64,000 nt of DNA from Liquorilactobacillus mali KCTC 3596 = DSM 20444 (GCF_000260415.1 NZ_BACP01000062.1:62001-126000); one strand, 5' to 3'; positions 1-9,116 are shown, counted from the first letter of the stretch. Notes: generated by a model not told the origin, from the sequence alone. Numbers and translations: made by a program.

Positions 1-221
1 TAAGCTCAATGTATGGAGAACATTTCGTGGCTGTTATTGGTGGTCATATCCACCACTTTACCATGCTAGAAGTTGGCATGAATGAGTATCAAGTTACTTT
101 CGGGAGTATTAAGGGAATCGATGAGTATTCAGTAGACACTATTGGTTCAAAATCGTCACGTTCTCAGGGTGTAGTTATCGTGGGGAAGGACGAGTATGAG
201 ATCAAAAAAATAGGATTATAG
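1..221 (+). CDS. C-terminal end of a probable metallophosphoesterase (partial)
   Basis: The reading frame is open from the left edge, so this is the 3' end of a longer gene; the first in-frame ATG is at 9. It contains a Gly-His-Ile-His-His cluster (about residues 11-16 from that ATG), which resembles the last metal-binding motif of calcineurin-like phosphoesterases such as SbcD/Mre11-type nucleases. It lies 11 bases upstream of the replication genes, which fits a DNA repair or processing role. Without the N-terminal metal motifs the family assignment is tentative. Confidence 0.5.
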   Translation, partial: SSMYGEHFVAVIGGHIHHFTMLEVGMNEYQVTFGSIKGIDEYSVDTIGSKSSRSQGVVIVGKDEYEIKKIGL

Positions 222-232
222 AAGGTGTCTAA

Positions 233-850
233 ATGGGGGCAGAAATTAGCAAATTAAAAAAATGCTATTACTGTAATAAAGATTTAGAAGAGAAAGATTT
301 GGTTACGAAACCAGTCCCCTTAGTATGTAAGAATGGGAAAGTTCGGAACTATAATCGTTCTTTTCACGTTGATTGTGTTAAGCAGTTCGTCAATGAACAT
401 GAGGATATGTACAAACGAAAGCAAGAGAACAACGTATGGATGCAAGTAGGAGAATATTTTAAAACGGATATTCTTGGCTTAGACGATTCTGATACGTTAC
501 CAAAGTTTGCAGTACAAAGGCTGCTAGGTTTGCGTACTGGTAATTTCACGGCAAATGGAACTAATACAAGAACGATTAAGAAAGGTTATTCGTTCGATAC
601 GATATTAGCAACCATGAAAGTTGCGAACATTGAAATACAGCAAGCATTAAAGAAACAGAATTTTAATGATGATCAACACCTAATAAACTTTGCGATATTT
701 ATTATTAATAAACATATTGCAAGTATGGATAAGCGATTGCGCAAGATTAACAAAATGAACGAAAAGACCGAGGAAATTAAGGTAGAAAAGGTACAAGTAG
801 CTGATTATGTTAAAAAGGGAACAGTCAAACGCAAATTTGACTTTGTCTAG
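233..850 (+). CDS. Zinc-finger protein of unknown function, replication block
   Basis: 205 aa. A CxxC pair (residues 11-14) followed by His and Cys near residues 45-48 suggests one treble-clef or zinc-ribbon site. The rest is charged and probably helical, with a Lys/Glu-rich end. The start follows a GGTGTC ribosome site. It directly precedes the helicase genes, so an accessory replication role is possible, but that is inference from position only. Confidence 0.6.
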   Translation: MGAEISKLKKCYYCNKDLEEKDLVTKPVPLVCKNGKVRNYNRSFHVDCVKQFVNEHEDMYKRKQENNVWMQVGEYFKTDILGLDDSDTLPKFAVQRLLGLRTGNFTANGTNTRTIKKGYSFDTILATMKVANIEIQQALKKQNFNDDQHLINFAIFIINKHIASMDKRLRKINKMNEKTEEIKVEKVQVADYVKKGTVKRKFDFV

Positions 851-859
851 GTGGTATGT

Positions 860-1195
860 ATGGACGATAAGATTTTACAATTTTACAATGACACAATTGA
901 ACAGAATGAAGTTATATTGTTGAGTTCTTTTGGCAAAGATTCTGTTACAAAGTCTAAGGTAAAGACAGAGCTGATACAAGAGGTTATTAATGCAGTTGGT
1001 GGCGAACATGTATCAAGAATACTGGATGACTTTTATAACTTATTGAAAAGGAAATATATTCAAGATAAATTCTTTTTAAAGTTTGACAGATACAGTATAG
1101 ACAAATTTATTCGTGATGAAAAATTTACGATGGAAAGATTGTGGTATAGAAATAGGAGGGTTCTTTTTGAGCGAGAAGAAAAACGAGAAAAATAG
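860..1195 (+). CDS. Hypothetical protein upstream of the DnaB-like helicase
   Basis: 111 aa. An in-frame GTG at 851 exists, but the ATG at 860 has AGGTGG at a good distance and is preferred. It is small, charged and helical, with no recognised motif. Its 3' end overlaps the start of the helicase gene, indicating translational coupling. Position suggests a replication accessory factor; nothing in the sequence proves it. Confidence 0.6.
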   Translation: MDDKILQFYNDTIEQNEVILLSSFGKDSVTKSKVKTELIQEVINAVGGEHVSRILDDFYNLLKRKYIQDKFFLKFDRYSIDKFIRDEKFTMERLWYRNRRVLFEREEKREK

Positions 1196-2651
1196 TATGA
1201 TAAAATCCGAGTTTTATAAAGAGCTTTTGAAGCATAAAGAGATAGCAGAAAGTCAATTTGTACTTTCTTTGTACAAAAACCCAGATCTCTTTTTCGAGTA
1301 TGACCTAAAAAGTCCAGATATCTCGAACGCTTCATGGAGACTTTATTATGGAATCTTAAACGACCTATTAACAAGAAAGAGATTAAAGGTCGTAGATATG
1401 ATTGCTGTTGAAGAATATATTCAATCTAAGTCTGATAAACTTCAAGAGTATTATTCAGCAAACGGTGGTTATGATACGATATCTCGTGGTTCACAAATGA
1501 TTGAAGATGAAAACGTTGATGTTTTCTATTCTGAAATTCAACGATACAAAATCTTAATGAAATTGGTTGAAAAAGGATATCCTATCAAGAACGATTGGAA
1601 TAAATATTCCAAAATGAGGTTGGAAGATTTGTCCGATTATCTTGAAGGACAATTAAGTTCAATATTCTTAGATGCAGATTTTGGAGACGAGAAAGTAGAA
1701 AATATCGTAAGTGGTATTGATGAAATGATTGAAAGAGCCGATTCAGGAGTTGATAGAGGATTGCCTTTAGCATCTCCATTAATGAACAGTGTTCAGAACG
1801 GTATGGCATTAGGAAACATTACAATGTTAGCAGCCAACTCTGGTGTTGGTAAGACCTTCTTAACATTGAACCAATTATTGCCGACACATATCGACTTAGA
1901 AGAACCACTTATGATCATTGCCAACGAGGAAGACAAGGCAAAATGGCAAAGAGATTTATTGACTTGGCAGATCAACAATCTTCAAGAAGGCGTTACTTTT
2001 GATAAGACACGTTTTAGTCAAGGAAAGTTTGACAAGGAAGAGAAAGCAGCACTAGCTAAAGCGTCAGAATGGTTGAAAAATAAAATGGATAGCGGACTTA
2101 TTCAATTTGTGAACTTGAATAACTTCTCAATGAACAAATCTATTAAATTAGTTAAAAAGTATGCTACTGGTTTAGGTATCAAATATTTTATTATTGATAC
2201 ATTGAAACTGGATAACGATGCGAACGCAAATATGTCTGATAATTCATGGTTGTTATTACAACAGAACATGGTTAAGTTGTATAACGTAGTCAAACCAACA
2301 AATAAGAATTGCCATGTGTGGGTAACCTATCAGATGTCAAAGAACCCTAAAGGTAAATACCTTAGTCAAAATGATTTAGGTATGTCAAAGAATGTTGCCG
2401 ATGTTGTTTCTTCTTTAATTCTAGTTCGTTTAATTTCAGAATCAGAAAAAGGAGAAGGAAAAGGCGCATTAAAGGTTAAAGGAATGTCTGGGAAAAGAAT
2501 GACTTTAAATGAAGATCTTGATTACTTTGTTGTATTTTGGGATAAGAATAGACAAGGTTCAACAAGTGAACAGGTTGTATTGCGAGTTAATCGTGGTAGA
2601 AATACTGTTAAAGACATTGGAAAAGTAAGAATATCACCAGAATATAACTAA
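1167..2651 (+). CDS. DnaB-type replicative DNA helicase
   Basis: 494 aa from a TTG start chosen because AGGAGG (1154-1159) sits 7 bases upstream; upstream in-frame ATGs lack a ribosome site. The N-terminal helical domain resembles the DnaB N-domain. The RecA-like C-domain has Walker A GVGKT at about residue 225 and a Walker B-like string ending in IIDT near residue 340. This family unwinds DNA at the phage replication fork as a hexamer. The primase (49526-50581) and DNA polymerase III alpha (44738-48037) of the same replisome are encoded on the other strand. A terminator follows at 2659. Confidence 0.85.
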   Translation: MSEKKNEKNSMIKSEFYKELLKHKEIAESQFVLSLYKNPDLFFEYDLKSPDISNASWRLYYGILNDLLTRKRLKVVDMIAVEEYIQSKSDKLQEYYSANGGYDTISRGSQMIEDENVDVFYSEIQRYKILMKLVEKGYPIKNDWNKYSKMRLEDLSDYLEGQLSSIFLDADFGDEKVENIVSGIDEMIERADSGVDRGLPLASPLMNSVQNGMALGNITMLAANSGVGKTFLTLNQLLPTHIDLEEPLMIIANEEDKAKWQRDLLTWQINNLQEGVTFDKTRFSQGKFDKEEKAALAKASEWLKNKMDSGLIQFVNLNNFSMNKSIKLVKKYATGLGIKYFIIDTLKLDNDANANMSDNSWLLLQQNMVKLYNVVKPTNKNCHVWVTYQMSKNPKGKYLSQNDLGMSKNVADVVSSLILVRLISESEKGEGKGALKVKGMSGKRMTLNEDLDYFVVFWDKNRQGSTSEQVVLRVNRGRNTVKDIGKVRISPEYN

Positions 2652-2658
2652 ACTTCAG

Positions 2659-2685
2659 AAAGGATTGCATTTAGCAGTCCTTTTT
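2659..2685 (+). terminator. Rho-independent terminator after the helicase gene
   Basis: Ten-base stem AAAGGATTGC / GCAGTCCTTT with one wobble pair, a 5-base loop, and a run of T directly after. Confidence 0.75.
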
Positions 2686-2751
2686 GTGTTGACTAATTGC
2701 TCTCAATGTATTAAAATTTAATAGTAGTAAATTCGACATTAGGAGGAATAT

Positions 2752-3264
2752 ATGAATTTAAGGTATGGAATTATTTTAGATAATTTTAAGAAAGAAACAG
2801 GTATTCAAGATGCACGTTGGGTATTAGGTTGGGAAGGGTTTTATATTATTACACTTGATGGACAAGTTTTCAAAAAGAACAAGTACAACGCTTTGTTCAA
2901 GAGGTTAGCCATTAGTGATAAGAATGACGAAAATGCAGTAGTTTCATTCAAACATCCTTTTAAGAAGAGTGGACAAACAACAAAGAAAGATCAAGTTATC
3001 TATGAGGCATTTATTGAGAAACTAGATAAGGGTTGGAAAGTTGTTCGTGATAGTAGTAATTTTGACATAAATAGACTTAATCTTGTACATTCAAATAACT
3101 CAAAGACAATTGGTTATTACGTGGATAATGTTTGCAAGAAAACATGGAGTTCAATTAACAAGGCAGCGTTTGATTTAGGTATAGAAGAGAACATCATTAA
3201 GAATATGATAACAAAAAATGATTTCTACAAGAACTCACCGTTTGAATTAAGGATGGTGGTATAG
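2752..3264 (+). CDS. Hypothetical protein, weakly HNH/NUMOD-like
   Basis: 170 aa with AGGAGG before the ATG. The middle part (about residues 85-115) has the layout of a phage HNH/NUMOD-type protein: a conserved aliphatic stretch, then a DxNRLNL-like string, and a C-terminal helical segment that could bind DNA. The His residues needed for HNH cleavage are missing. It could be a decayed homing endonuclease or an unrelated DNA-binding protein. A copy of the dispersed TAGTAGTAAT element lies inside the gene near 3050. Confidence 0.5.
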   Translation: MNLRYGIILDNFKKETGIQDARWVLGWEGFYIITLDGQVFKKNKYNALFKRLAISDKNDENAVVSFKHPFKKSGQTTKKDQVIYEAFIEKLDKGWKVVRDSSNFDINRLNLVHSNNSKTIGYYVDNVCKKTWSSINKAAFDLGIEENIIKNMITKNDFYKNSPFELRMVV

Positions 3265-3265
3265 T

Positions 3266-3745
3266 TTGAAATATTTTGGCGATGACTTCTATGATGTATT
3301 GCGAGACCTTGATAGGACTGAAATGTGGGCTAATAGACTTCCTGATACAGATCCTCGAATTATATTCATTCAAGAATATGCCAAGAGACGTGAGGAAGAG
3401 GTTAGAGAATATCGTGAGAATAATTCAGATGCAAGGAAAATTATGGAATTACACTATCTCAAAGGTTGGACTATTAAAGAGCTTGCGAAAGAATATTGCA
3501 AGACAGAGTGGGCTATTACAAACATAATTTCAAAAGCTAGAAGATTCTTTGCCTTAGATGTTAAGACTGGACAGCTCAATAGATTCAAGACTTTTGGTGA
3601 ACTTGCCGATTTTCTAGATATAAGCATAAGGAATACTCGATATTATTCAAAAAATTGCGTTTTAATTAATGAACGCTGGAGAGTATTTAACCAAAGACAA
3701 TGGTTGGTAGAGGGGGAAGAAATGTATGAGCATCTTAGGAAATGA
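3266..3745 (+). CDS. HTH protein, sigma region 4-like
   Basis: 159 aa from a TTG start one base after the previous stop, with a GGTGG ribosome site. Residues ~60-95 form a helix-turn-helix of sigma-70 region 4 / LuxR type (GWTIKELAKEY followed by a recognition helix). A second possible HTH (FGELADFLDIS) follows at ~107. It may act as a small transcription factor or sigma-like factor for phage promoters. No sigma region 2 is present, so a full sigma role is unlikely. Confidence 0.6.
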   Translation: MKYFGDDFYDVLRDLDRTEMWANRLPDTDPRIIFIQEYAKRREEEVREYRENNSDARKIMELHYLKGWTIKELAKEYCKTEWAITNIISKARRFFALDVKTGQLNRFKTFGELADFLDISIRNTRYYSKNCVLINERWRVFNQRQWLVEGEEMYEHLRK

Positions 3746-4016
3746 AGATTTAACTTTTAGAATTAAAAGAGATTTTGGAATGACGAAATTTCTCATTAAA
3801 TGTCGTCCAAATTATATGTTCAAGACCACACATGTTGGTGGAGATTCTTTTGAACAAATTAACACTAATAGTAATGTAGTTGTGAAAGAACAAGAGATTA
3901 ACAAATTAATTGAAAACGGCAAGACGGTTGTTGTCTTATATGAAGCAGAGCTTAAAATGGACTGCTACAATTTTGAAGATGGAGTTGCGCTATTGAACAT
4001 GGTGGTGTCTTGTTAA
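3726..4016 (+). CDS. Hypothetical protein
   Basis: 96 aa, overlapping the 3' end of the HTH gene; its stop codon overlaps the ATG of the RecD-like gene, so the three are translationally coupled. It has a beta-rich pattern and no motif that I recognise. Confidence 0.6.
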   Translation: MSILGNEDLTFRIKRDFGMTKFLIKCRPNYMFKTTHVGGDSFEQINTNSNVVVKEQEINKLIENGKTVVVLYEAELKMDCYNFEDGVALLNMVVSC

Positions 4017-6292
4017 TGGCAGATACAGAAAGTGTTAAAATCACAGGAAGGTTGAACAGAATTAAATTTGAGTCACAAGATAATGACTTCAAAATAATGG
4101 ATATTGCGTGTGAAGACGGCCAGTTAAGGACTCTTAAAGGTGATGCGGATATACTGTTTAATACCGATTATGAGTTTACTTGTTCAATTGAGAATCACCC
4201 ACGGTTCGGGAAGCAATATACTATCCAGTATATGAAACGTAAGAAACCGATTGACTCTCTTAGTCAAGAAGATTTTAAAGAGTTCCTAAACATTGCAGTA
4301 GGTGGAATTAAAACAAAGGCTATTTATGAAACGTTGGAAGATCCTATCGCAGTTTTCAAGAATGGAGATATTGAAGCGTTAAAGACAATCAAAGGTATTG
4401 GCGATAGTTATGCTAATAAGTTGTTGGAGACATACGAATCCCAAAAAGATTACAGCGAAGGATATATTGAGTTTAGTAAGTGGGGTTTCACTCCTAAGTT
4501 CACAAGAAAGGTTATTAAGAAAAAGGGTTCAGTTGAGTTAGCAATCAAAGCACTCAAAGAAAATCCATATAGCCTCATGGAATTATCGGGAGTTGGTTTT
4601 AAAACGATAGATAACAAAGCCTTAGAGCATGGTATCAAACCTAACGATAAAAGACGTGTTAGAGCGTTCATTGAGAATTTCTTTAGTAATCTTGCTATGG
4701 ACGGGAACTCATATATCAATTTGAATAAGTTTTTGCTTTATTTGAAGAATGAGATCTTTGAGTGTGACTTGAAATATATAACAAAATATTTAGCTGAAAG
4801 TGATAAATATGTTGTATATACTCATGAAAACGAACGAAGAATAAGTACCAAAATGACTTTTAATACATTACAAGGTATATCAAGAGAATTGTTGAGAATA
4901 TTGCTATGCAAGAAACACTTAAAAATTGAGGGTCAGGATAAGATTGTTAAAAAGACCGAGGAAGAACAAGGTTGGGAATATTCTGATGAACAGCGAAATG
5001 TTATTGATCAGATGACGAAATATAACGTCTTTCTTCTACAAGGTTTAGCTGGTACTGGTAAAAGTTCTGTCGTTAATGGTTTCCTACAAATATTACAGCA
5101 GAATAATTATGAGTATAAACAATGTGCATTGTCTGGTAAGGCTGCTCAAAATTTAGCTGGGATCACAGGTAAAATGGGAAGTACCATTCATTCATTGCTT
5201 GGATATACACAAGAAGGTTTCTTTTACAATGAAAACACGAAACTACCTACTCATGCCGTAATTTTAGATGAAATATCCATGGTTGATATAGATATCTTTT
5301 ACGCATTGTTAAAGGCTATTCCTAGTGGAGCTAAGTTAGTTATGATTGGTGATAGCGGACAGTTGGATTCAATTGGTGTGGGTGTCATGGAAGAGATAAT
5401 TAAGTCTAAGGCAATTCCGACATTCACTTTGAAGAAGATTCATAGACAGGCGCAAGATTCCGCTATGATTACTCATTCAATAGCCTTTCGTAAAGGTAAA
5501 TATCCATCAGAGTTATCTACGAAACACAAGTATAAAGTTTATGGTTTTAAGAAAGATTTAGGATATACTTTTGTTCCTTCAAATGAGTCAAATATTCCGA
5601 TTGAAACAATGAGGATATATAAGACTTTGGTCAAGAAATTTGGTGTAGATGATACACAGATTATCACTCCGACAATCTCTTCTGGAACTACAAACTGTAA
5701 CATGTTAAATGATACGTGTCAGAAATTAGTCAACCCACCTAACCCCAATTTATTAGAGGTTGAATTAAATAGAGGTGGTGGAGAGAAGTTCATTATCAGA
5801 GAAAACGATCGGGTAATCAATACACGTAATAATCCTAGGACACAAGATGTTGACGGAAAGAGTTTGCCAATTTTCAATGGTAATACTGGAAGAGTTGAAG
5901 AGATTGTACTTAATGCTGAGGGTCATTTAGATAAGATGACAGTTAATTTTGACGGTATTGGCAGAGTTATTATCGGGAGCAAGGATATAAAATACATTAA
6001 TTTGTCTTATGCTATGACAGTTCATAAGTCACAAGGTAGCACAATTAAATGTGTAATCGTATCTTTACCATTCCAATATATGTTAGATACACGAGAGCTG
6101 TTATATACAGCAATCACTAGAGCATCTAATTTAGCCTATATCGTCACGTCACCTAAGACATTGAAGAGTACAGTTGGAAAATCAAGTAAGAAGTTACATG
6201 ATAATGAACTAGGGGCATTAATTCGTTTACAAGCTATGAAAATTATAGAAAAGAACAAAAAGAAAGGAAGTAATAAGAATGAGGGTATTTAA
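4016..6292 (+). CDS. RecD2-type ATP-dependent DNA helicase
   Basis: 758 aa; the ATG overlaps the previous stop and follows GGTGGTG. Helix-hairpin-helix segments (IKGIGDSYANK at ~128 and LSGVGFKTIDNK at ~190) precede a superfamily 1B motor: Walker A GLAGTGKSS (~345), motif II LDEISMVD, GDSGQLDSIG, and C-terminal VHKSQGS plus YTAITRAS. RecD2 helicases run 5'-3' in repair and recombination. Lying with DHH and RusA genes, it probably serves phage recombination or fork restart. Bases 6169-6198 are identical to a spacer of the CRISPR array at 52333-52362. Confidence 0.9.
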   Translation: MADTESVKITGRLNRIKFESQDNDFKIMDIACEDGQLRTLKGDADILFNTDYEFTCSIENHPRFGKQYTIQYMKRKKPIDSLSQEDFKEFLNIAVGGIKTKAIYETLEDPIAVFKNGDIEALKTIKGIGDSYANKLLETYESQKDYSEGYIEFSKWGFTPKFTRKVIKKKGSVELAIKALKENPYSLMELSGVGFKTIDNKALEHGIKPNDKRRVRAFIENFFSNLAMDGNSYINLNKFLLYLKNEIFECDLKYITKYLAESDKYVVYTHENERRISTKMTFNTLQGISRELLRILLCKKHLKIEGQDKIVKKTEEEQGWEYSDEQRNVIDQMTKYNVFLLQGLAGTGKSSVVNGFLQILQQNNYEYKQCALSGKAAQNLAGITGKMGSTIHSLLGYTQEGFFYNENTKLPTHAVILDEISMVDIDIFYALLKAIPSGAKLVMIGDSGQLDSIGVGVMEEIIKSKAIPTFTLKKIHRQAQDSAMITHSIAFRKGKYPSELSTKHKYKVYGFKKDLGYTFVPSNESNIPIETMRIYKTLVKKFGVDDTQIITPTISSGTTNCNMLNDTCQKLVNPPNPNLLEVELNRGGGEKFIIRENDRVINTRNNPRTQDVDGKSLPIFNGNTGRVEEIVLNAEGHLDKMTVNFDGIGRVIIGSKDIKYINLSYAMTVHKSQGSTIKCVIVSLPFQYMLDTRELLYTAITRASNLAYIVTSPKTLKSTVGKSSKKLHDNELGALIRLQAMKIIEKNKKKGSNKNEGI
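6169..6198 (-). other. Protospacer identical to phage CRISPR spacer 4
   Basis: These 30 bases equal spacer 52333-52362 exactly, and identity stops at both spacer edges. In the inferred crRNA orientation the matching strand is the minus strand; its 3' flank reads CTCTTCAA and its 5' flank CATTATCA. Confidence 0.9.
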
Positions 6293-6704
6293 GATTAAGG
6301 GAGAAAAGGCACATTTGGTCAGAGTTTATAAGGTAGGAGGAGTTAATTATGCCGATTTTGTAAAACTGTCAAATGGAGAACAGATCAGAGGTGTTAAGGT
6401 TGTTCGTGAGAAGACTAAGAACGAAAAACCAGTAGAAAAAGAGCAAGCCAAGGTTGAAGAAGTAGTTCAAGAAGCCGTGGAAGAAGTTAAACCTAAAGAA
6501 GATGGATATGCTGAAGAAGAAGTTAAAGAGCCTAGTCAACAAATAGTAGTAACTAGCAAAGACTCACAAGCCACATTCAATTATCCGAGTGCAGAGTTCG
6601 ATAAATTTGTAGAAGAGAATAAATTGAACCCTGTCATGGTTGATAATTGTATCGAGGGTAAGCAGAAGACACACAAGGGTTATGAATTTAAACTCAAAGA
6701 TTAA
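6279..6704 (+). CDS. Hypothetical acidic protein with NUMOD1-like C-terminus
   Basis: 141 aa, overlapping the end of the helicase gene. An N-terminal beta segment is followed by a Glu/Lys-rich low-complexity linker (residues 45-90). The end (GKQKTHKGYEF) resembles the NUMOD1-type DNA-binding motif found in homing endonucleases and phage accessory proteins. It may be a DNA-associated partner of the helicase; this is inference. Confidence 0.55.
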   Translation: MRVFKIKGEKAHLVRVYKVGGVNYADFVKLSNGEQIRGVKVVREKTKNEKPVEKEQAKVEEVVQEAVEEVKPKEDGYAEEEVKEPSQQIVVTSKDSQATFNYPSAEFDKFVEENKLNPVMVDNCIEGKQKTHKGYEFKLKD

Positions 6705-6715
6705 TAATACACATA

Positions 6716-6744
6716 TTGACATTTTGGTCTAGTATTGATATACT
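6716..6744 (+). promoter_or_regulatory. Sigma-70-type promoter
   Basis: TTGACA, 17-base spacer, TATACT. The upstream bases ACACATA resemble the dispersed TAGTAGTAATA element. It drives the small gene at 6793. Confidence 0.75.
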
Positions 6745-6792
6745 ATCATTGAGGAATTGGTTCGGGGAAATATCAATTTCGGAGAAGATAAT

Positions 6793-6936
6793 ATGGATAT
6801 TAGGAAGTTAAAGACTTGGGAGTTAATCGAGGCGTTAAACTATCTAATTAAGGTTGGTGTGCGTAAAGGTGCAACATATGAATACTACCTGAATGAATTA
6901 AATAGAAGATCAAGATTACTCACAATTCTATATTGA
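6793..6936 (+). CDS. Small hypothetical protein (47 aa)
   Basis: 47 aa, basic and probably helical, preceded by GGAGAAG. It has its own promoter (6716) and terminator (6941), so it forms a single-gene transcription unit. Function unknown. Confidence 0.6.
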   Translation: MDIRKLKTWELIEALNYLIKVGVRKGATYEYYLNELNRRSRLLTILY

Positions 6937-6940
6937 AATA

Positions 6941-6966
6941 AAACCACATTTTAAATGTGGTTTTTG
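6941..6966 (+). terminator. Rho-independent terminator
   Basis: Stem AACCACATTT / AAATGTGGTT with a minimal loop, followed by a T run. Confidence 0.8.
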
Positions 6967-6987
6967 TATTAAGAAGGGAAGTTACAC

Positions 6988-7965
6988 ATGACAAAAGAAG
7001 GAATATATATCAAAATGTTTTCACATAATGACTTAGACGGAGTAGCGTCTCCAGTTATTTTAAGACAATTGCTAACTATGAAAAGGGGTGACCTTACTTT
7101 CTACCCTCCGACATTTTCATCTACTGGAAAAGAGGGAACGATTGATGACGACATTATAGTTTTCTTAAATAGTGACAAGGCAAAATTGACTGATGAAGTT
7201 TACATTATGGATTTGACACCGTCAGAAGAAGTGCTTAATTTGTTGGATCGAAAATCAGAGGAGTATGGATTCAAGTGGCAAGTATTTGACCATCATGCTA
7301 CAGCAGTATGGAGTATGGGAAAATATCCTAGCAATGTTCACAATTATCAAAACATGGGAGACCATGAGCATTCAGCAACCTCAATAACAACAGTATTTGT
7401 AGAGTATGCTACACCGATTGAATTAATGAAGATTGAAAAATTCAGAAAAATTGGACAATTAGCAGAGGTTGTTAGACTGTATGATACTTGGGAATGGTTC
7501 AATAGTGCTAGTGAATTAGCAATACAAGCTAAGAAATTGAATGACTTATTCTATCTTTACCCGCCTTCACAACGTTTCAATTTATTATCAATCGTAGCAT
7601 CTGCTGGTGTTGACGAGATATTGAATAAAAATAGGAATTTCATTTATGCAGTGGAAGAAAGAGAAGCAGAGTATATTGAAAGCAAAATCAAGAATAGTAA
7701 TATTATAAGATTTGCTGAATACGACATCGCAGTAGTTTATGCTGAACAATATATCTCTAATCTTGGTAACGCAATGTGCAGAGAGTTAGATGTAGATTTC
7801 TCAATAGTGTTACATGGAAGTAATGGCAGACAATTATCACTTAGAAGTGTCTTGAATATAGACGTATCAAAAGTTGCTAAAGAATACTTTAATGGTGGTG
7901 GACACGAACACGCTGCTGGAGGGAAAGCAACAGATGAGTTTATTAGGGCGGTGTATAGTTTATGA
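6988..7965 (+). CDS. DHH-family phosphoesterase
   Basis: 325 aa. The N-terminal metal site HNDLDG (residue ~14), the DHH signature DHH(A) near residue 104, and the C-terminal DHHA1 motif GGGHEHAAGG near residue 307 are all present. Members such as NrnA degrade short oligonucleotides or cyclic dinucleotides, and RecJ is a 5' exonuclease. The size is NrnA-like. It could recycle nanoRNA or act on DNA ends beside the recombination genes; it could also degrade cyclic dinucleotide signals, but no evidence separates these. Confidence 0.8.
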   Translation: MTKEGIYIKMFSHNDLDGVASPVILRQLLTMKRGDLTFYPPTFSSTGKEGTIDDDIIVFLNSDKAKLTDEVYIMDLTPSEEVLNLLDRKSEEYGFKWQVFDHHATAVWSMGKYPSNVHNYQNMGDHEHSATSITTVFVEYATPIELMKIEKFRKIGQLAEVVRLYDTWEWFNSASELAIQAKKLNDLFYLYPPSQRFNLLSIVASAGVDEILNKNRNFIYAVEEREAEYIESKIKNSNIIRFAEYDIAVVYAEQYISNLGNAMCRELDVDFSIVLHGSNGRQLSLRSVLNIDVSKVAKEYFNGGGHEHAAGGKATDEFIRAVYSL

Positions 7966-8378
7966 AAAATGAACTAAGAATAGAGGCGGAATATTTACCT
8001 ATATCAGTGAATAAGTATTTAGCGCCTAGAATACAAACAGTCGGGAGAAAGAAGTTCCCTGTTATGTATGAAACAAAACTGTCAAAGGATTGGAAGACAA
8101 TGTTCAGACTTGACGCATTGAGAGCAATCAGAAAGCAAAAGTTTGATATGGAAGAGACAAAAGACGGATATTGGTATCTAGATTGTGGTTTCGTTCTGAA
8201 GAGAAAAAATCAAGACTGCAATAATTTCTTTAAGATTATGATTGATGCGTTAATCGGCGTAGCGATCAAAGACGATAAGAACATAATGCCGAGAGTTCAA
8301 TGGTTGAACAAAGATACAAAACATCCAAAAACAGTTGTAAGGTTGCACAAGGCTGGAGAGTTTGATTACAAATTATAG
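7962..8378 (+). CDS. rusA: RusA-like Holliday junction resolvase
   Basis: 138 aa; its ATG overlaps the DHH gene stop. The acidic RusA pattern is visible: QDCNNFFKIMIDAL (residues ~86-99) and KDDKN (~104-108), giving the Asp residues that bind metal in this family. RusA dimers cut four-way DNA junctions made by recombination or replication. Length is normal. Confidence 0.8.
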   Translation: MKNELRIEAEYLPISVNKYLAPRIQTVGRKKFPVMYETKLSKDWKTMFRLDALRAIRKQKFDMEETKDGYWYLDCGFVLKRKNQDCNNFFKIMIDALIGVAIKDDKNIMPRVQWLNKDTKHPKTVVRLHKAGEFDYKL

Positions 8379-8388
8379 GAGGGCATTC

Positions 8389-8508
8389 ATGCTAATATAT
8401 ATTTATTATGATAGACGTGATGGTACAATTTTAGGGGCTTTTAAAGAGCCACAATCTCTTCTGGATATGGATAATGAAACGATGCTACATCAAGAGTATT
8501 TAAGATAA
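8389..8508 (+). CDS. Small hypothetical protein (39 aa)
   Basis: 39 aa, preceded by AGGAGGG at ideal spacing. No motif recognised. It lies in a tight run of accessory genes. Confidence 0.55.
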   Translation: MLIYIYYDRRDGTILGAFKEPQSLLDMDNETMLHQEYLR

Positions 8509-8520
8509 GGAGAGATATTC

Positions 8521-8733
8521 ATGAATAAAGATATATATGAAATTGGTTACGGCCATGGAGAAGAAGACTATGGCAGAAGTATTGACGATTGTGACAAAGC
8601 TATTGCTCGACACAATACTCTAAATGGCAGTCCTCTATCAGAAGATGAAGAAGATATTTTTTATGACGGATATTCTGATGCGCAAGACACTTGTAGAGCT
8701 GATGAAGATTATATTAGAGGGAGTGGATTTTAA
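8521..8733 (+). CDS. Hypothetical acidic protein
   Basis: 70 aa, strongly acidic, with GYGHGEEDYG and GYSDAQ segments. The stop overlaps the next start. Small acidic early proteins of this kind can be DNA mimics or inhibitors of host enzymes; that is only a possibility here. Confidence 0.55.
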   Translation: MNKDIYEIGYGHGEEDYGRSIDDCDKAIARHNTLNGSPLSEDEEDIFYDGYSDAQDTCRADEDYIRGSGF

Positions 8734-9101
8734 TGACTAAAAGTGTTTTACATTATCCAGTATATGTAAATATGTATTTTGGTGGAGAATTAGATGTAGT
8801 AGATGATAAGTTACCCACCTTTACTCAACGTACTAAAAGATATGGTAGCTTTAAAAATAGAGATGAATTATCAAAAAAGATATTATTCATAGTATGTGGA
8901 AGTAATCCTAAAGATATTGATGAAGATGTTATGGTAGGACTTCAACAAGAATTAAATACTGATTTTGATTTGAATCAATGTGGGGATATTAGAATAACTC
9001 TTAAAAATATTAGAGACTTTAATAAGTATATAAGGAAATGCAATAAAAAAGGACTTACTGATTCTGAGATAGAAGGAGTAACAACTTACTTTCCTTATTG
9101 A
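8733..9101 (+). CDS. Hypothetical protein
   Basis: 122 aa, start overlapping the previous stop (TAATG). Mixed alpha/beta composition, no recognised motif. Confidence 0.55.
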   Translation: MTKSVLHYPVYVNMYFGGELDVVDDKLPTFTQRTKRYGSFKNRDELSKKILFIVCGSNPKDIDEDVMVGLQQELNTDFDLNQCGDIRITLKNIRDFNKYIRKCNKKGLTDSEIEGVTTYFPY

Positions 9102-9116
9102 GAGGAGGAAAAGAAT

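Noticed and set aside
2752-3264. Calling this gene an active HNH homing endonuclease.
   Set aside because: The catalytic histidines are missing; only the overall layout is similar.
3315-3327. 13-base match between spacer 52201-52230 (minus orientation) and the gene at 3266.
   Set aside because: Only 13 of 30 bases match and the rest diverge; it can be chance in an AT-rich window.
6169-6198. Whether the flank CTCTTCAA or TGATAATG holds a well-known Cas9 PAM.
   Set aside because: Neither NGG nor NNAGAAW is present, but the host PAM is unknown, so no conclusion on self-targeting is drawn.
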